Below are positions 46,005 through 58,079 of a DNA stretch of 64,000 nucleotides, in pieces. The DNA lies in assembly GCA_021613375.1 (NCBI GenBank), contig CM038727.1:8407942-8471941 (forward strand), given 5' to 3'. The translations under genes and the position numbers were made by a program. The notes under the pieces were generated by a model. It was not told where the DNA came from. It saw only the letters and a program-made list of their open reading frames with translations, and did not search any database. Position 1 is the first letter of the stretch. Each line of letters starts with the position of its first letter. Origin of the DNA: Megaleporinus macrocephalus. Taxonomy: Eukaryota; Chordata; Actinopteri; Characiformes; Anostomidae.

Positions 46005-47656
46005 GTCACGGCTTGTTCGGTACATTTGAGATGCTGTCATCGTGGCGGCGGACGCGCGAGGATCAGCACGTAAAGGAGCGGGTGGCGGCCGTGTTCTCGG
46101 ACTGCATGCTGCCCTTCACGGCCAGCACGGCACTGCACCTGGTCACCTTCGGCATCGGAGCCAGCCCCTTCACCAACATCGAGGCGGTGCGCCTCTTCTG
46201 TCGCAATGCCTGCATCTCCGTCCTCTTCAACTACCTCTACATCCTCACCTTCTACGGCTCCAACCTGGTCTTCGCCGGCTACCTGGAAAACAATTATCGC
46301 CATAGCCTGTTTTGCAGGCGCGTGCCCAAGCCGGAGTTACTGCAGCAGAAGCCAGCCTGGTACCGCTTCCTCATGTACACGCATTACAACGAAGAGGCGG
46401 CGGAGCCTGGAGACCTGCGCGCCTATGAGACCCATCTACTGGTGGCCTTCATGAAGCGCTACTACTGCGACTGGATCACCAACACCTACGTCAAGCCCTT
46501 CGTGGTGCTCTTTTACCTGGTGTACGTTTCCTTTGCATTGATGGGCTACTTGCAGGTGAGCGAGGGTTCGGATCTCAGTAACGTAGTGGCCACAGAGACC
46601 AGCACTATCGCTTACACGCGAGCACAGCAGCGCTACTTCAGCAGTTACAGCCCTGTGATTGGCTTCTATATCTATGAGTCCATTGAATACTGGAACACTA
46701 GTGTTCAGGAGGACCTGCTGGAGTATACCAAGGGGTTCGAACGCATCTCCTGGTTTGAGAGCTACCTGAACTACCTGCATGGGCTGAACATCAGCACCAG
46801 CCTAGCGCGCAGTAACTTTACCGAGCACCTGCGCTCAGGCTTCCTGCGTCAGCCCCGTTACCTGCACTTCTCGGATGACATCATCTTCGCCAAGCGAGCT
46901 GATGGAGAGTTCGATGTGGTGGCCTCTCGGATGTTCCTGGTGGCTAAAACAACAGAGAATAAGCGAGAGGAGATGTCCATTTTGCTGGACACACTGAGGA
47001 AGCTCTCGCTGACATCTAGAGTGAAGTTCATTATCTTCAACCCCTCGTTTGTGTACATGGACCGGTACGCGTCTTCAGTAGGCGCACCACTGAAGAACTC
47101 CTGCATTGCTGCTCTCTTCCTGCTCTTCTTCTCCACCTTCCTTGCGGCCGACCCGTTGGTGAACGCCTGGCTAACTGTGACGGTGGCCTCAGTGGAGTTC
47201 GGGGTTGTGGGCTTCATGACTCTGTGGCAGGTGGAGTTGGACTGTGTGTCTGTGCTGTGCCTGATCTATGGGGTGAACTACGCCGTGGACTCTAGTGCCC
47301 CTCTGGTCTCGGCCTTCGCCCTGGGCCGGGAGTCGACACGCACCCGCTGGGTGAAGGTGTCCCTAGAGCGCCATGGGGTTCCAGCCCTGCAGAGTTACGT
47401 GTGCTACGGTGCCGCCCTGCTGCCCCTGGCGGCCGTACCCTCGAACCTCACCCGAACTCTGTTCAGGTGCCTCTTCCTCACTGCCCTCATCACCGCCTTC
47501 CACTGCCTGGCCATCCTGCCGGTCCTCCTGACCTTCTTACCACCCTCCAAGAGGAAGAGGCGGGAGAGGAAGAACGTGACCGAGAACCAGGAGGAGATCG
47601 AGTGCGTGGAGATGGCGGACAGTACACGCGTGGTCGATCAAATTACCACCGTCTGA
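46005..47656 (+). CDS. ptchd1: PTCHD1, coding exon 3 (residues 339-888)
   Basis: This exon completes the sterol-sensing-like block (TM4-TM6; TM5 about 372-392, TM6 about 404-428). It continues with TM7 (about 503-523), extracellular loop 2 with potential N-glycosylation sites (for example NTS in [10 protein letters not shown]), and TM8-TM12 (about 703-720, 723-745, 752-776, 798-816, 824-848). The cytoplasmic tail has a basic cluster KRKRRERK (854-861) and ends ITTV, a class I PDZ ligand known in mammalian PTCHD1 to bind PSD-95/SAP102. Where Patched has the acidic GxxD motif of TM4, this protein reads [12 protein letters not shown] without the acidic pair. The stop is TGA 47654-47656. A downstream ATG at 46031 is internal. 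Confidence 0.98.
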
Positions 47657-48935
47657 GCAAGTGCTGAAAGGTACAAGTCAACCAGGTGAACTCTGACCAA
47701 AGTACCCAGGGGGATTGGCAGGGAAGGGTTGGGCTCACGATGCCCGTCAAGAGTGTGTCAGCGCCGGCGTAGACGAGAGTCTCGCGCTGGCGCCATCGAT
47801 GTAAGCTCGCAGGCGTCCTCGCGGTGGGCCTGCGTTTTCAGAAAGAGTGTGAGCGCTCCTGTTGAAACTATGCTTTGTTGTCATGGTAAAAAAGTGCTGG
47901 GTAGGCCTTGCCGTTAAAGCGAGACCGGGTTGTCATGGTGAAAGCCCTGTGAAGGCTATGCTGCACAACTTCCATCCCTCACGGTGTAGAGAGAAAGCTG
48001 TTGCTTGGCAAGCCAGATTCTCGGCCAGCTGCAGATAATTACAGAGCAGCATCTCTGGCTGGCAGTTGTAGAGTAGTAGATGAACGCTGTAACAAGGTCT
48101 TGCCTTAATGCGGCACAAAGGCGAATATATATGCGAACCACTGCAACATTACTGTGAGACAAGGCAGACAACCAAGGTATCATTACAACGCTCCCTGCCA
48201 CTCATATTTAGAGGAGGGTCGGGAGTTGTCATCGCTAAATCAAAGCAGCCATAGTTATCCCTTTGAACAGCCATGTCTTTTAGTAGCCATACAACGTCAT
48301 CTATGGTTCTATGATTAGCTCTCTCAGTAAGACGCTAGAGTGGTCTCTGGCTATTTTGTGGTAATAAGGAAGGTACATGCTTGAACGGATGTCAATGGGC
48401 ATCAAGACTTCATCGCAGCCCCTCCTGTTTTTCCTGCTTTTCTGCTGCTGTTGATGTCAGTCCTCTCCCCTCCCCGGCACATTCTGTCTCAGAGGCAGTA
48501 ATAGTTGGGTGAGCCGTAAAGGAGGGGGGGAAAAAATGGGAAGAGCAGGACAGAAACAGATGCTCATAAGCGTTGTCAGGTTGAGGTGCAGTGCAATGCT
48601 TCCATGGTAACATCCTCATTGCAGGTCACAGTTTGGTTACACCTTTGCGTATTTAATTTCCGTCCTTTTAAGCGTTCAGTCACTCCGTAATAGGAGCGCT
48701 GGATGCCGATTAGGCTGAATCGCAGGCCACAAATATTGCGTGAAGGAGTCATCCTTGTATTTGGGTTTCTTGTGGAAATGCTGAAAATCATCCTGTCACA
48801 GACTATAGTCCTCATCAATATATATGAGTCAGAATGGCTGTGTTTTTTTTTTTTTTATCCTTGCCCTCTGTGTACAGGAGGCAGAGAGGAGGGAGGAGGT
48901 AAGGATAAAGGCAGAGAAAGAAAGAGCAGGGTGCG

Positions 48936-48966
<31 letters not shown>

Positions 48967-49005
48967 GAGAGGTTAAGAGAGGAGCATCTGGCAGATTAAA
49001 TCTAT
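47657..49005 (+). other. ptchd1: probable ptchd1 3' UTR and immediate downstream DNA
   Basis: No AATAAA was found between the stop and about 50000. A variant ATTAAA lies at 48995-49000, followed by a T-rich stretch (TATTTATTTTTT), a possible poly(A) signal. The sequence is repeat-poor until a (GA)n run near 48943-48965. The true 3' end is undetermined. Confidence 0.35.
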
Positions 49006-49339
49006 TTATTTTTTCAGACCCCCCCCAGTCCTGAGGTGTTTGTGTCAAATCAACTATAATAGAAAATGGAGTCTACTCTACCGCTCCCTCAAAAAGATGG
49101 AACCTAGGACGACTATATTACCTTCAGGTTAGTCTAGGACCCACGTGTAAACTGAGCGTCTGGGGCTCTTGCGCGCAAAGGGGTTTTGTCAGTTTCACTA
49201 CGACTGGCTTCTCTGCACATCCCTGTACTGGCACTGCTTTTCCAGTAAAAGTGGAGGCAGCAGTAGCAAACAGCTGCAAAAAAACACTACACATTGTGGG
49301 TAAAAAACTGAGCCTTTCAGGGTAAGATATCTATGGGAT
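49006..49339. other. unannotated downstream DNA
   Basis: Nothing recognised. Confidence 0.4.
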
Positions 49340-49419
49340 AGCTATGGGATTCTGCCATCTTGTGGACATTACTCATTGCCAAAAACACACTAGAGTAACT
49401 GACAATGTGCTGAGACTAT

Positions 49420-50563
49420 GGCTGTGTCTCAAAACCTATTGAGTGTCTACATAGGCAGCATTTTACGTCATAGTATGCGCTCCCGACATGTAGGCTGTCC
49501 CAATTTTTAGATACCTTAAACACGCTGTCTACTGAGGAACCTTATTTAGTCCTGATTTTAAAGAAGCATCAAACGGTTCCTCAGCCGCTAAGACAATCCC
49601 ATGATGCAACGCAGGCAAATCTACGAGCAGTGAAGTCGTTTTAAAATGTAAAAGTATTTTATTTACAACTTTGTAATGAGTCGTTGACCATTTTGCAGTT
49701 ATTGGATGTGTCTCAAACCCTAGTGAGTGTCTAAGTAGGCTGTCTAGGTAGCAGCTGTGTAAGTAGCAGCGTTCTCTCCTCATCTCTCCTCATAAAACAG
49801 ATTACTGAGACGCTCTAGTTAGAGAGAGACTGCGTCACGGCTTGTTCCCGCCCACTGCAGCACACAACCGGTGGTTTAGCTGGTTGCTAAGCTACCGGCT
49901 GGCATCCAAAACAATAGCCCGAAGCTTAAAAATCCGCTAGCATGAATGCTAATGGCTCGAGAAAAAAACTGCCAAATGGTGAAGGACTCGTTACAGAGTT
50001 GATAATAAAATCCTGTTTTGTGTGATTATATGACCAGAAACACATTAAAACTCCAGAGAGAATCAAAATAACTCACATTTTAAAACCACTTCACTGCTCG
50101 TAGATTAGCCTGTGTTGCATCATGGGATTGTCTTAGCGGCTGAGGAAGCGTTCGATGCTTCCTTAAAATCAGGTCTAAATAAGGATCCTCAGTAGACAGC
50201 ATGTTTAAGGTATATAAGTATTGGGACAGTCTACATGTCAGGAGTGCATACTATGACGTAAAATGCTGCCTATGTAGGAGCTCACTAGGTTTTGAGACAC
50301 ACCCTTATACTCCATTAGCATTTATGCTATCGGGTTTTTAAGCCTCGGGATATTGTTTTGGATGCCGGCCAGTATCTTAGCAACCAGCTAAACCACAGGT
50401 CACGTGCTGCAGTGGGCGGGAACAAGCCGTGACGCAGTCTCTCTCTAACTAGAGCGTCTCAGTAATCTGTTTTATGAGGAGAGATGAGGAGAGAACACTG
50501 CTACTTACACAGCTGCTACCTAGACAGCCTACTTACACACTCACTAGAGTTTGAGACACACCC
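49420..50563 (+). mobile_element. MITE B interrupted by an inverted MITE B
   Basis: The outer copy has left part 49420-49703 and right part 50305-50563, ending GAGTTTGAGACACACCC. The inner copy lies between them. The host reads GCAGTTAT before and TTATACTCC after, where the uninterrupted copy has GCAGTTTTATACTC. Confidence 0.9.
49704..50304 (-). mobile_element. inner MITE B, about 600 bp
   Basis: Ends GGATGTGTCTCAAACCCTAG and CTAGGTTTTGAGACACACCC. Orientation is opposite to its host, as in the nest at 5553-6739, but the insertion point is about 50 bp away in element coordinates. Confidence 0.9.
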
Positions 50564-50900
50564 AATATGAACTGGAATAATGCCCTCCAGCCTGCCATTA
50601 TAGGGTCAAGGTTTTCACTGTATCCACAGTTAGAACACAAGCTATTACATAAAGGTGCCAACGAATGTATTTATTCAGTATTTGTTCTACACTGTAAGTA
50701 TGTGGGGGGTGAAAAATGACCAGACGTGTTTTTTTCACACCCATTTACATCCTATTATTTGGTCCTAGAATGAATCAAGTTGTTTCATTTCTTTTTTTTG
50801 GTGAGCTCATGAATAAATTGACAAGCTCTACTCTGATTGGTTGGTTTACACTGAAACGCAGCGACACGCCTTTTAGATTAAGATATCTATGGGATCTATT

Positions 50901-51898
50901 AGATAGTTTGCGAAGTGCGGATGACTAAGGCAGGGCAAGGAGGGGAAGCTCTGAGAAACTTGGGGCTGGAGTTCTGCTGCTGGGTTTTAAAGCCAGGCGA
51001 ATTTAGTCACGAGAAGGTGAGGGTAGAGGAGTGGTTGATATAGAGCGTGTAATGATGGAAAGGAGGAGTTTGGGCGTGGTCCTTCTCCCAAACTTAAGTT
51101 ATTTCATAACTTCATCTATGAGATTTTTACAACCGCGCCCCCTTACATGCCATATCAAAACTGTTCAGCCTTGTTCTATTGGCTGTTCTTAGCCAGTGAA
51201 AAGTACAAGACTTGGGCAGAAGGGCAAGACTACCTTTATATAGATCACACAGCAAATCACTTATTAATAACAGGGGTTCGTTGAGGGTGCGACCCCTCCC
51301 CCCCAGTCCACAATGCTTATAATGCAATGGGCTGAAAATATACACAATCCAAACAATCTGAAATCTGTTAGATGTCTCTGTAGTAGTAAATACCTTCGAT
51401 GAAATCCAAGGAAGCTGAGGAGAAGAACAGTAAAACATATGTTGGCTGGATCTGTGTGCATCTATCACATGACCATGCACACTTAATGTGGCAGCTGTCT
51501 GTCTCAGGCTGTGCCTTTCGGAGAGCCTGAAATGCTTTGTCAGGGTGAGGAGCCGCACCGTTTATGGTGGAGCATCACGGTAATGCGCGGCCCAAGGGGC
51601 GCGGGCTCCCTGCATGACTCCTCTTGGCCGGTGGCCAACAGCTGCTCCTTTCTCCTCTCTCACAATGCTGGAGCTGTGCATGACTGCTGCACATCTGGAT
51701 GAGCCGAGCAAACCAGACTTGCTGCTGCAGCCCTGACATACAGCCTCTCCTGGGAGCTCACACTGCCCCAAGCTTGGCACTCTGAATGTAATGTACATGG
51801 AATCCCATTAGGTCCCATCATCTACCATTCCAACTTCTTCCAGATCAAAAATCAGATATGTCCATCTATTCCTCTGTCGTTCAGTGTTCAGGGTAGAC
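50901..51898. other. downstream DNA without recognised features
   Basis: Mostly unremarkable; a GC-richer, repeat-free patch lies at about 51540-51790. Open frames on both strands show no recognisable domains. Confidence 0.4.
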
Positions 51899-52176
51899 TA
51901 GGGCTGCACGATACATGGTAGTAAATATTCATATCGCGATTGTACTGCTAGATATTGTAGAAGCAGCTCGCCTTGCAAAGTATTAAAATAATTATAATTA
52001 GATTTACTTCTGTTTTCTTACCTTGATTCATCAAAATAGCCACAGGAACTCACCTGGAACGGTGGTCAGGATGCTCATAGCTCACGTCTGTGATGGGTTT
52101 GATGGCTCCGTTGCATATTAAAACTTCCTACCAACATCACTATACTGATTAATTAACAATATATTGTGCAGCCTTA
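51899..52176. mobile_element. 280-bp MITE with AGGGCTGCACGATA ends
   Basis: TAGGGCTGCACGATA at the left is the approximate complement of TATTGTGCAGCCTTA at the right. Similar ends occur in fish hAT-type MITEs. Confidence 0.7.
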
Positions 52177-53014
52177 GTACCAGTTGGTATATACAACTGC
52201 GTACATCTTGATATCTAGGCTAGTCCAAGCATTTCCCTCAAGTTTATCCTGGGATATACCCTCTCAATCCTGTTCTAGGTCGGCGTGTACCATTATCATT
52301 AATCTGGGGTAGTTAAGAGTCCAGACTCCATCAGGTTGTACCACTTTCTTCTTACTGTAGAACCAAGGAGTGATGTGACGCTACTGTATGTGTGTAATGA
52401 CCTAAATGTACATAACTCTGTCCTTCTCCGAAGATACTGTACTTGAAAAAAAACCTCTACCCTTTAAGAGATAGTAATTGTTTTTTTTAATCCTCATTTT
52501 TATAAATTGACTCCGGTTCTGTATGTGCTTAATGAGAATGTCTGATGAATCGCCATGACGTCATACAAAAACACCACCCTCCTCCCATGTAGCCTGTTGA
52601 CATTAGTGGCTGAATATGAAGATGCACATCCATAGCATTACCTCTACCAAACACACTCAGGCCTGCAATTCATCCACACCGTTTTCCTTTGTTGTCTTCA
52701 TCAAGATTTTGGTCCTCCACGCCTTTCCATTGTTGTCTTCATTAAACTGATGTATTTCGAAGCAGCATAGGGAACAAGGGTCATCTGAAGATGTCAGTAA
52801 GGCTATAGAAGGATTAAACAGGACACGCACACAGTACATAACGAAATATACACTGATTTGCCCTTCGGGGGGGGAACTGTTGCTTTTGTATCTGTTTGTA
52901 TGAATCCCAAACCAATAAATACATAAAAAACCAGCATTGCATTTGTTCTGTTATTGTCTTGGTCTATGCAGTAATGTTCATAAAAACTCATCCTCTCTTT
53001 CAATGATGTTTAGG
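52177..53014. other. unannotated downstream DNA
   Basis: No gene or repeat recognised; a direct repeat of TTGTTGTCTTCAT with flanks lies near 52690-52745. Confidence 0.4.
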
Positions 53015-53300
53015 TTTAGAGGGCCAACAGTGCCATCTTGTGGCTGTTACTCTTTGCCATAAACACTAGAGTAACTGACAGCACCAGTCATATGATCAAG
53101 GTTTTCACTGTATCCACAGTTAGAACACAAGCTAGTACATAAAGATGCCATAGACTGTATTAGTATTGAGTATTTCAAATTGTTCTCTGATGTTCTACAC
53201 TGAAGGTATGTGGGGTGTGAGGTAAGTCGTTTTACACACCCATTTACACCCTATAATTTGGTCCTTTGGGCTGGTTTACACAGAGACGCCGCGACGATCA
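53015..53300. repeat. dispersed repeat S, copy 2 (uninterrupted)
   Basis: Matches both flanks of the MITE B nest at 49420-50563 and lacks the MITE, so it serves as a paralogous empty site. Confidence 0.75.
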
Positions 53301-53379
53301 CACAGACGCAACATGTTGAAACAGACAAAATAAAATGAATCTCCATGTAAATAAACTCTGTGCTCAGACTGTTTAGTTA

Positions 53380-55150
53380 GCTATGTTAGTAACTTGGAGC
53401 TTTAGCTAGTAGTTAATGTTACCTATACTAGCTACTCACTTTTATCTGGACATCAAACACTCAAAAAGTAGGTTCTCACTGTGAAACTTTCACATTAAAG
53501 AGTGATACACTCACACAGTATGGCTGCTACTAACAGCTCACTGTTGGAGGTTGTGATGCTAATAAAGGTGAAGCTGCACGTCTCTTCAGTCTCTTCAGTC
53601 TCTTCAGTGTTAAATGAGCTGAAGCCGCTCCAGGGTCTGAAAAACTGTCCAGAGTGAAACAAACGAACAACTCTGTATTACAGTTGTCTGATGACTTGAA
53701 CATTGTAGAGAAATAAGCATAAATAATACAAAAATAATAATAAATACATTTAAAAAAAACCTTTTTACTCTAAAGACTTTGGTTGAGTGTGAACTATCCT
53801 TTCTTTAATGCTATATAGTCCGTTTCAGTGCAGCAAACATAAAAACATGTAGGCTCTCGAACTTATCTTCTCTGTGTATATAAGAATCCTTAAATGTGAT
53901 ATCTGACTGGCTTCTTGTCATGTAGAGTAGTCATGAAAGAAAATGAGGTCTTTGTTTTCTTTTTGTATCAAGCAGCAAAGAGAACGTGTTTTATTTAATC
54001 TACTTTATGTGATAACGGACATCCTGTTTAGTTATAATGGGCATACAGCACACAGTGATACACTCACACAGCATGGCTACTACTTACATGTTACTGTTGG
54101 AGGTTGTGATGCTAATAAAGGTGGAGCTGCTCATCTCTTCAGTCTCTTCAGTGTTAAATGCTCAGCTGAAGCCGCTCCAGGGTCTGAGAAACTGTTCAGA
54201 GTGAAATGTGCAGAACAAACTCTGAATTAAAGTTGCCTGTAACATGAAAAAATACTCACTAGATGAGTATTTTCACTAGATGACTTGAACATTGTAGAGA
54301 CATTAGCATAGTTATACAAAAATAATAATAAATACATTTTTAAAAAAAACTTTTTACTCTAAAGACTTTGGTTGAGTGTGAACTATCCTTTCTTTAATGC
54401 TATATAGTCCGTTTCAGTGCAGCAAACATAAAAACATGTAGGCTCTCGAACTTACCTTCTCTGTGTATATAAGAATCCTTAAATGTGATATCTGACTGGC
54501 TTCTTCTCATGTAGAGTAGTCATGAAAGAAAATGAGGTCTTTGTTTTCTTTTTGTATCAAGCAGCAAAGAGAACGTGTTTTATTTAATCTGCTTTATGTG
54601 ATAACGGGCATAGTCTTGTGTTAACTATGTTAGTAACTTGGAGCTTTAGCTAGTAGCTAATGTTACCTATACTAGCTACTCAAGCTACTCACTTTCGTCT
54701 GAACATCAAACACTCAAAAAGTAGGTTAAAGTTTTCACTGTGAAACTTGATGATCTCCTTCAACCATCAAAGAGTGATACACTCACACAGCATGGCTGCT
54801 ACTTACAGCTTACTGTTGGAGGTTGTGATGCTAATAAAGGTGGAGCTGCTCGTCTCTTCAGTCTCTTCAGTGTTAAACGCTCAGCTGAAGCCGCTCCAGG
54901 GTCTGAGAAACTGTTCAGAGTGAAATGTGCAGAACAAACTCTGAATTAAAGTTGCCTGTAACATGAAAAAAACTCACTAGATGAGTATTTTCACTAGATG
55001 ACTTGAACATTGTAGAGAAATAAGCATAAATAATACAAAAATAATAATAAATACATTTAAAAAAAATAACTTTTTACTCTAAAGACAGGTAGGCTCTCTA
55101 ACTGCTCTTCTCTGTTTATCAAGCAGCAAAGAGAGCATGTTTTATTTAAT
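53380..55150. repeat. tandem triplication, units about 550-720 bp
   Basis: GTGATACACTCACACAG recurs at about 53504, 54054 and 54773; TTTTTACTCTAAAGAC at about 53764, 54353 and 55072; CAGCAAAGAGA at about 53973, 54563 and 55123. Units differ by internal deletions. Open frames that repeat between units (SDTLTQHG...) are by-products. Confidence 0.9.
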
Positions 55151-55189
55151 CTGCTTTATGTGATACTGGACATCCGGCAATGTGACTCT

Positions 55190-55570
55190 GATGATGCTAA
55201 AACAATATATTCGGTAGCTTGTTTTGTGATTTTTCATTACACCTTAAATTGTGCCACAGTTACATTCTGGTGCCTGTACATGCTGTAGCAGTTAAGGCGG
55301 AACTGAACATTCAAATAAAACACGAGAAAGATGATAATTTCCTCTTTTATTTGAAGGAGAAACAACAGTTTTCAGGTTCATGGTATGTACAGTTCTATGT
55401 TCTGAACTCTTCTTATATAACATGTACAATGTTAATACAGTTTTTCATTCTATGGCACCTTTAACAAGAGTAAATCCTGGCAATGCAAATGAAATCTGCT
55501 CACACAGCACACTGTAAGACATGGTCCAACCTCACACTGGGAAACACTACATATTAGGAACTTCGCTATG
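55190..55570. repeat. dispersed repeat 'U', copy 1
   Basis: AACATGTACAATGTTAATAC to AACCTCACACTGGGAAACAC matches 58120-58250. TTTGTGATTTTTCATTACAC also matches 57579-57600, so pieces of this sequence are scattered over 3 kb. Confidence 0.7.
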
Positions 55571-55825
55571 TTCTAGGGTATTATTTATATATAATATGTG
55601 CCAATATGTGCCAATATGCCAATATCCTCTTTGATGGAGATTCTATTTGTCAAGGAAACTCACAAGGCTATTTTTCACATCTCCGAAGTTCAGTCTCAAA
55701 AGTTGGTTTTACATTTTCTGTTCCATCCATCCATCAGTTACCCATATTGGTAGGATGCACAGAAAATCCAGTGGAATTTTTTAAACATGATAAAAAAAAT
55801 TTCTAGATCTTGCATAGTTGATAGA

Positions 55826-55828
<3 letters not shown>

Positions 55829-55911
<83 letters not shown>
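55829..55911. repeat. (TA)n microsatellite
   Basis: About 80 bases of TA. Confidence 0.97.
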
Positions 55912-55916
<5 letters not shown>

Positions 55917-55920
55917 CTAA

Positions 55921-56400
55921 ATGCTACGCCAGCTGATAAAGTTTAAAAGCCTTTATCTTATCAATATTTGTATTTTTACCAGTAAGAACACCAAATCTGA
56001 TGTAGAACTGATGTAAATAATTATACATACAATACAAAGTAACATGAATATGTTATTGTGAAAAAAGTAGATCATGTGAAAGACATTGTATCAATGTATA
56101 TTCAGTTCACCTGATTTAGCTCAATGAAGTACTGAGCAGTCAAAGCAGGTATTAGATGAGAACTGTAAATAATACTGGGTTGTTTATAGGAGGAGAAGCT
56201 TCGAAAGGGTTAAATAAACACACTGACATATGTAAAAGCACGACTTACTGTATTAATATTTTTAAAATCTTTCAAAAATAAAGTGTTTTGCTGAGTTATT
56301 TACTTTTTTACTATTTAAAAAATATATTTATAATTTAAACATTATTATATTTTTAAATATAATAATGTCCCCACAAGTGCCTAAAACCCTTATATATAAT
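55921..56400 (-). mobile_element. Tc1-like non-autonomous element, copy without insertion
   Basis: On the minus strand it matches both flanks of the element at 16622-17586: CCCAGTATTATTTACAGTTC, CTCAGTACTTCATTGAGCTA and ACATATTCATGTTACTTTGT. The right end reads CAAGTGCCTAAAACC. Confidence 0.75.
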
Positions 56401-56549
56401 AAATATATTGCTCAGTACACTATGTTCCAAAACCCTAATACAAAATGTATTTCCCCTCACTATGCACCCCGTACTAGACCACAGTGAACAAAGAGATCCA
56501 TAGAAACCTCTATGCAAATGAATGTCTAACATATGATGTACAGCAGTGC

Positions 56550-56900
56550 ACAACACTAAGGTGAATCCTTATTACAGCAGGTGTTTGGGTGGAACCCAGT
56601 TACTAAGTTGGACTACTCAGAAGGGCGTTTCTCACAAATTACTATATGAGCAGATAAACGTCTTAACTAAAAAGAAAAGAACCCTCCCGCATATTTGTCC
56701 CCACTCAAAGAGGGTTATTGTAACAGAACCCCCTACAAAGAAGATTTATTTTAGAGCGGTTTGGAGGTTCTGGAACAAGGATCACTCAACATATCTGCAA
56801 AAAGGCCCGGTGTGGCTGCAGGTTCTCATTCCAGGAAAGATCACACCTCACATGACTAATCAACTGCTGGAAAACTGAGCTGAATCACACGTGTGTCACA
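56550..56900. repeat. probable transposon remnant
   Basis: Contains CCCGGTGTGGCTGCAGGTTC and TCACATGACTAATCAACTGC, a tail style repeated across fish genomes. A 110-codon open frame covers it, but no domain was recognised. Confidence 0.4.
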
Positions 56901-57320
56901 GGAAGGAAAACTTACAGCCGTGGAGATTGGCGAGACTGGAGAAAAGAAAATGTAGAGTAATGTATATTTTTGCTACTGGCGATCAGGGTGAAGGGATCCG
57001 CTGGATGCTACTCTCACTCCGGTGTCAGCAGTTTTATGGGATGAGAAATCTGGAACGCAAACAATAGAATCAAATGCAGCCCCGAGGCTGATCAACCACA
57101 GAACAGGTTGAAAGTAATGGAAAGTTGGCGGTGGGTGGGGGATTTCGTGGAAATAACACTGGCTGTTACACTGAAAACCCTGTTGCATAGGTGAGCGCAT
57201 TTAAATCAGTTGTGTTCTTCCATTAAAGTTAGCGTGCACTGTGGCGGAAGCTGAAGCATCCATAAATATGCATGCAAATGTTCTGATGCCGTGCAGATGC
57301 AGCGGAACAATAACCGAGTG
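56901..57320. other. unannotated downstream DNA
   Basis: Nothing recognised. Confidence 0.4.
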
Positions 57321-57660
57321 AATTAAAAGAGAGCCAGTATTATAGCATGCAAGTGAAGCATCACATCCATATCAACAAAATGACAAGGGGTTAGTCACAG
57401 GTGAGCAGAGGTGCTCAACACAATAAGTAATAATAATAAAGAAAATTGTCTTGAATAAAAAAAAGCCAATATGCTTGTTTACTTGGTATGATGGAAATAT
57501 ATATATATTCTGCTTTACTTGATAATGGACTCTGATGATGGTGAAACAATATATTGTGCAGCCATACGGTGGCTTGTTTTGTGAATTTTTCATTCTACCT
57601 TAAAATCCCCTAAAACAGTATATTTCCCCACACAGCCCACGTTTTGATTGCTATTGCTCT

Positions 57661-57669
57661 GCTGTCAAG

Positions 57670-57724
<55 letters not shown>

Positions 57725-57794
57725 CACACCCCCAAAATAAGTGCTTGACAGCAGATATTTATATTATATTATATTATATTACATTTGAATAGAG

Positions 57795-57860
<66 letters not shown>
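57661..57860. repeat. two (TA)n microsatellites
   Basis: TA runs at about 57671-57722 and 57800-57860, separated by a segment with (TATTA)n-like repeats. Confidence 0.95.
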
Positions 57861-57865
<5 letters not shown>

Positions 57866-57985
57866 GAACATACCAATGGTTGTTTACATTGTTTAAAAAA
57901 TGTCATGATGAATGGACCAATAGAAGTGCTCCAAAATAGCTTGGCTAGGCCATTGACTTACATTGAAAGTAAAGTATGTTTATAC
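57861..57985. mobile_element. MITE A, partial copy between TA runs
   Basis: Shares CAATGGTTGTTTACATTGTT, GAATGGACCAATAGAAGTGC and TTGACTTACATTGAAAGTAA with other A copies. Confidence 0.75.
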
Positions 57986-58017
57986 ATACATACTTACACA
58001 CACACACATATATATAT

Positions 58018-58029
<12 letters not shown>

Positions 58030-58078
<49 letters not shown>
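58030..58078. repeat. (TA)n microsatellite
   Basis: TA run preceded by (CA)n. Repeat U sequence, copy 2, follows to about 58320. Confidence 0.95.

Positions 58079-58079
<1 letters not shown>

Larger units (their letters stand above)
49340..50900. repeat. dispersed repeat 'S', copy 1, split by the MITE B nest
   Basis: CTGCCATCTTGTGGACATTA to AGAGTAACTGACA (49350-49405) and, beyond the nest, TCAAGGTTTTCACTGTATCC, TTTACATCCTATTATTTGGT and TGGTTTACACTGAAACGC match the continuous copy at 53015-53300. Confidence 0.75.

Noticed and set aside
54023..54949. Duplicated peptide SDTLTQHG... as a small gene family
   Set aside because: The similarity comes from the non-coding tandem triplication; the third related unit does not keep the frame.
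56546..56878. 110-codon frame as a gene
   Set aside because: No domain recognised, and the segment ends in a repeat tail common in fish genomes.
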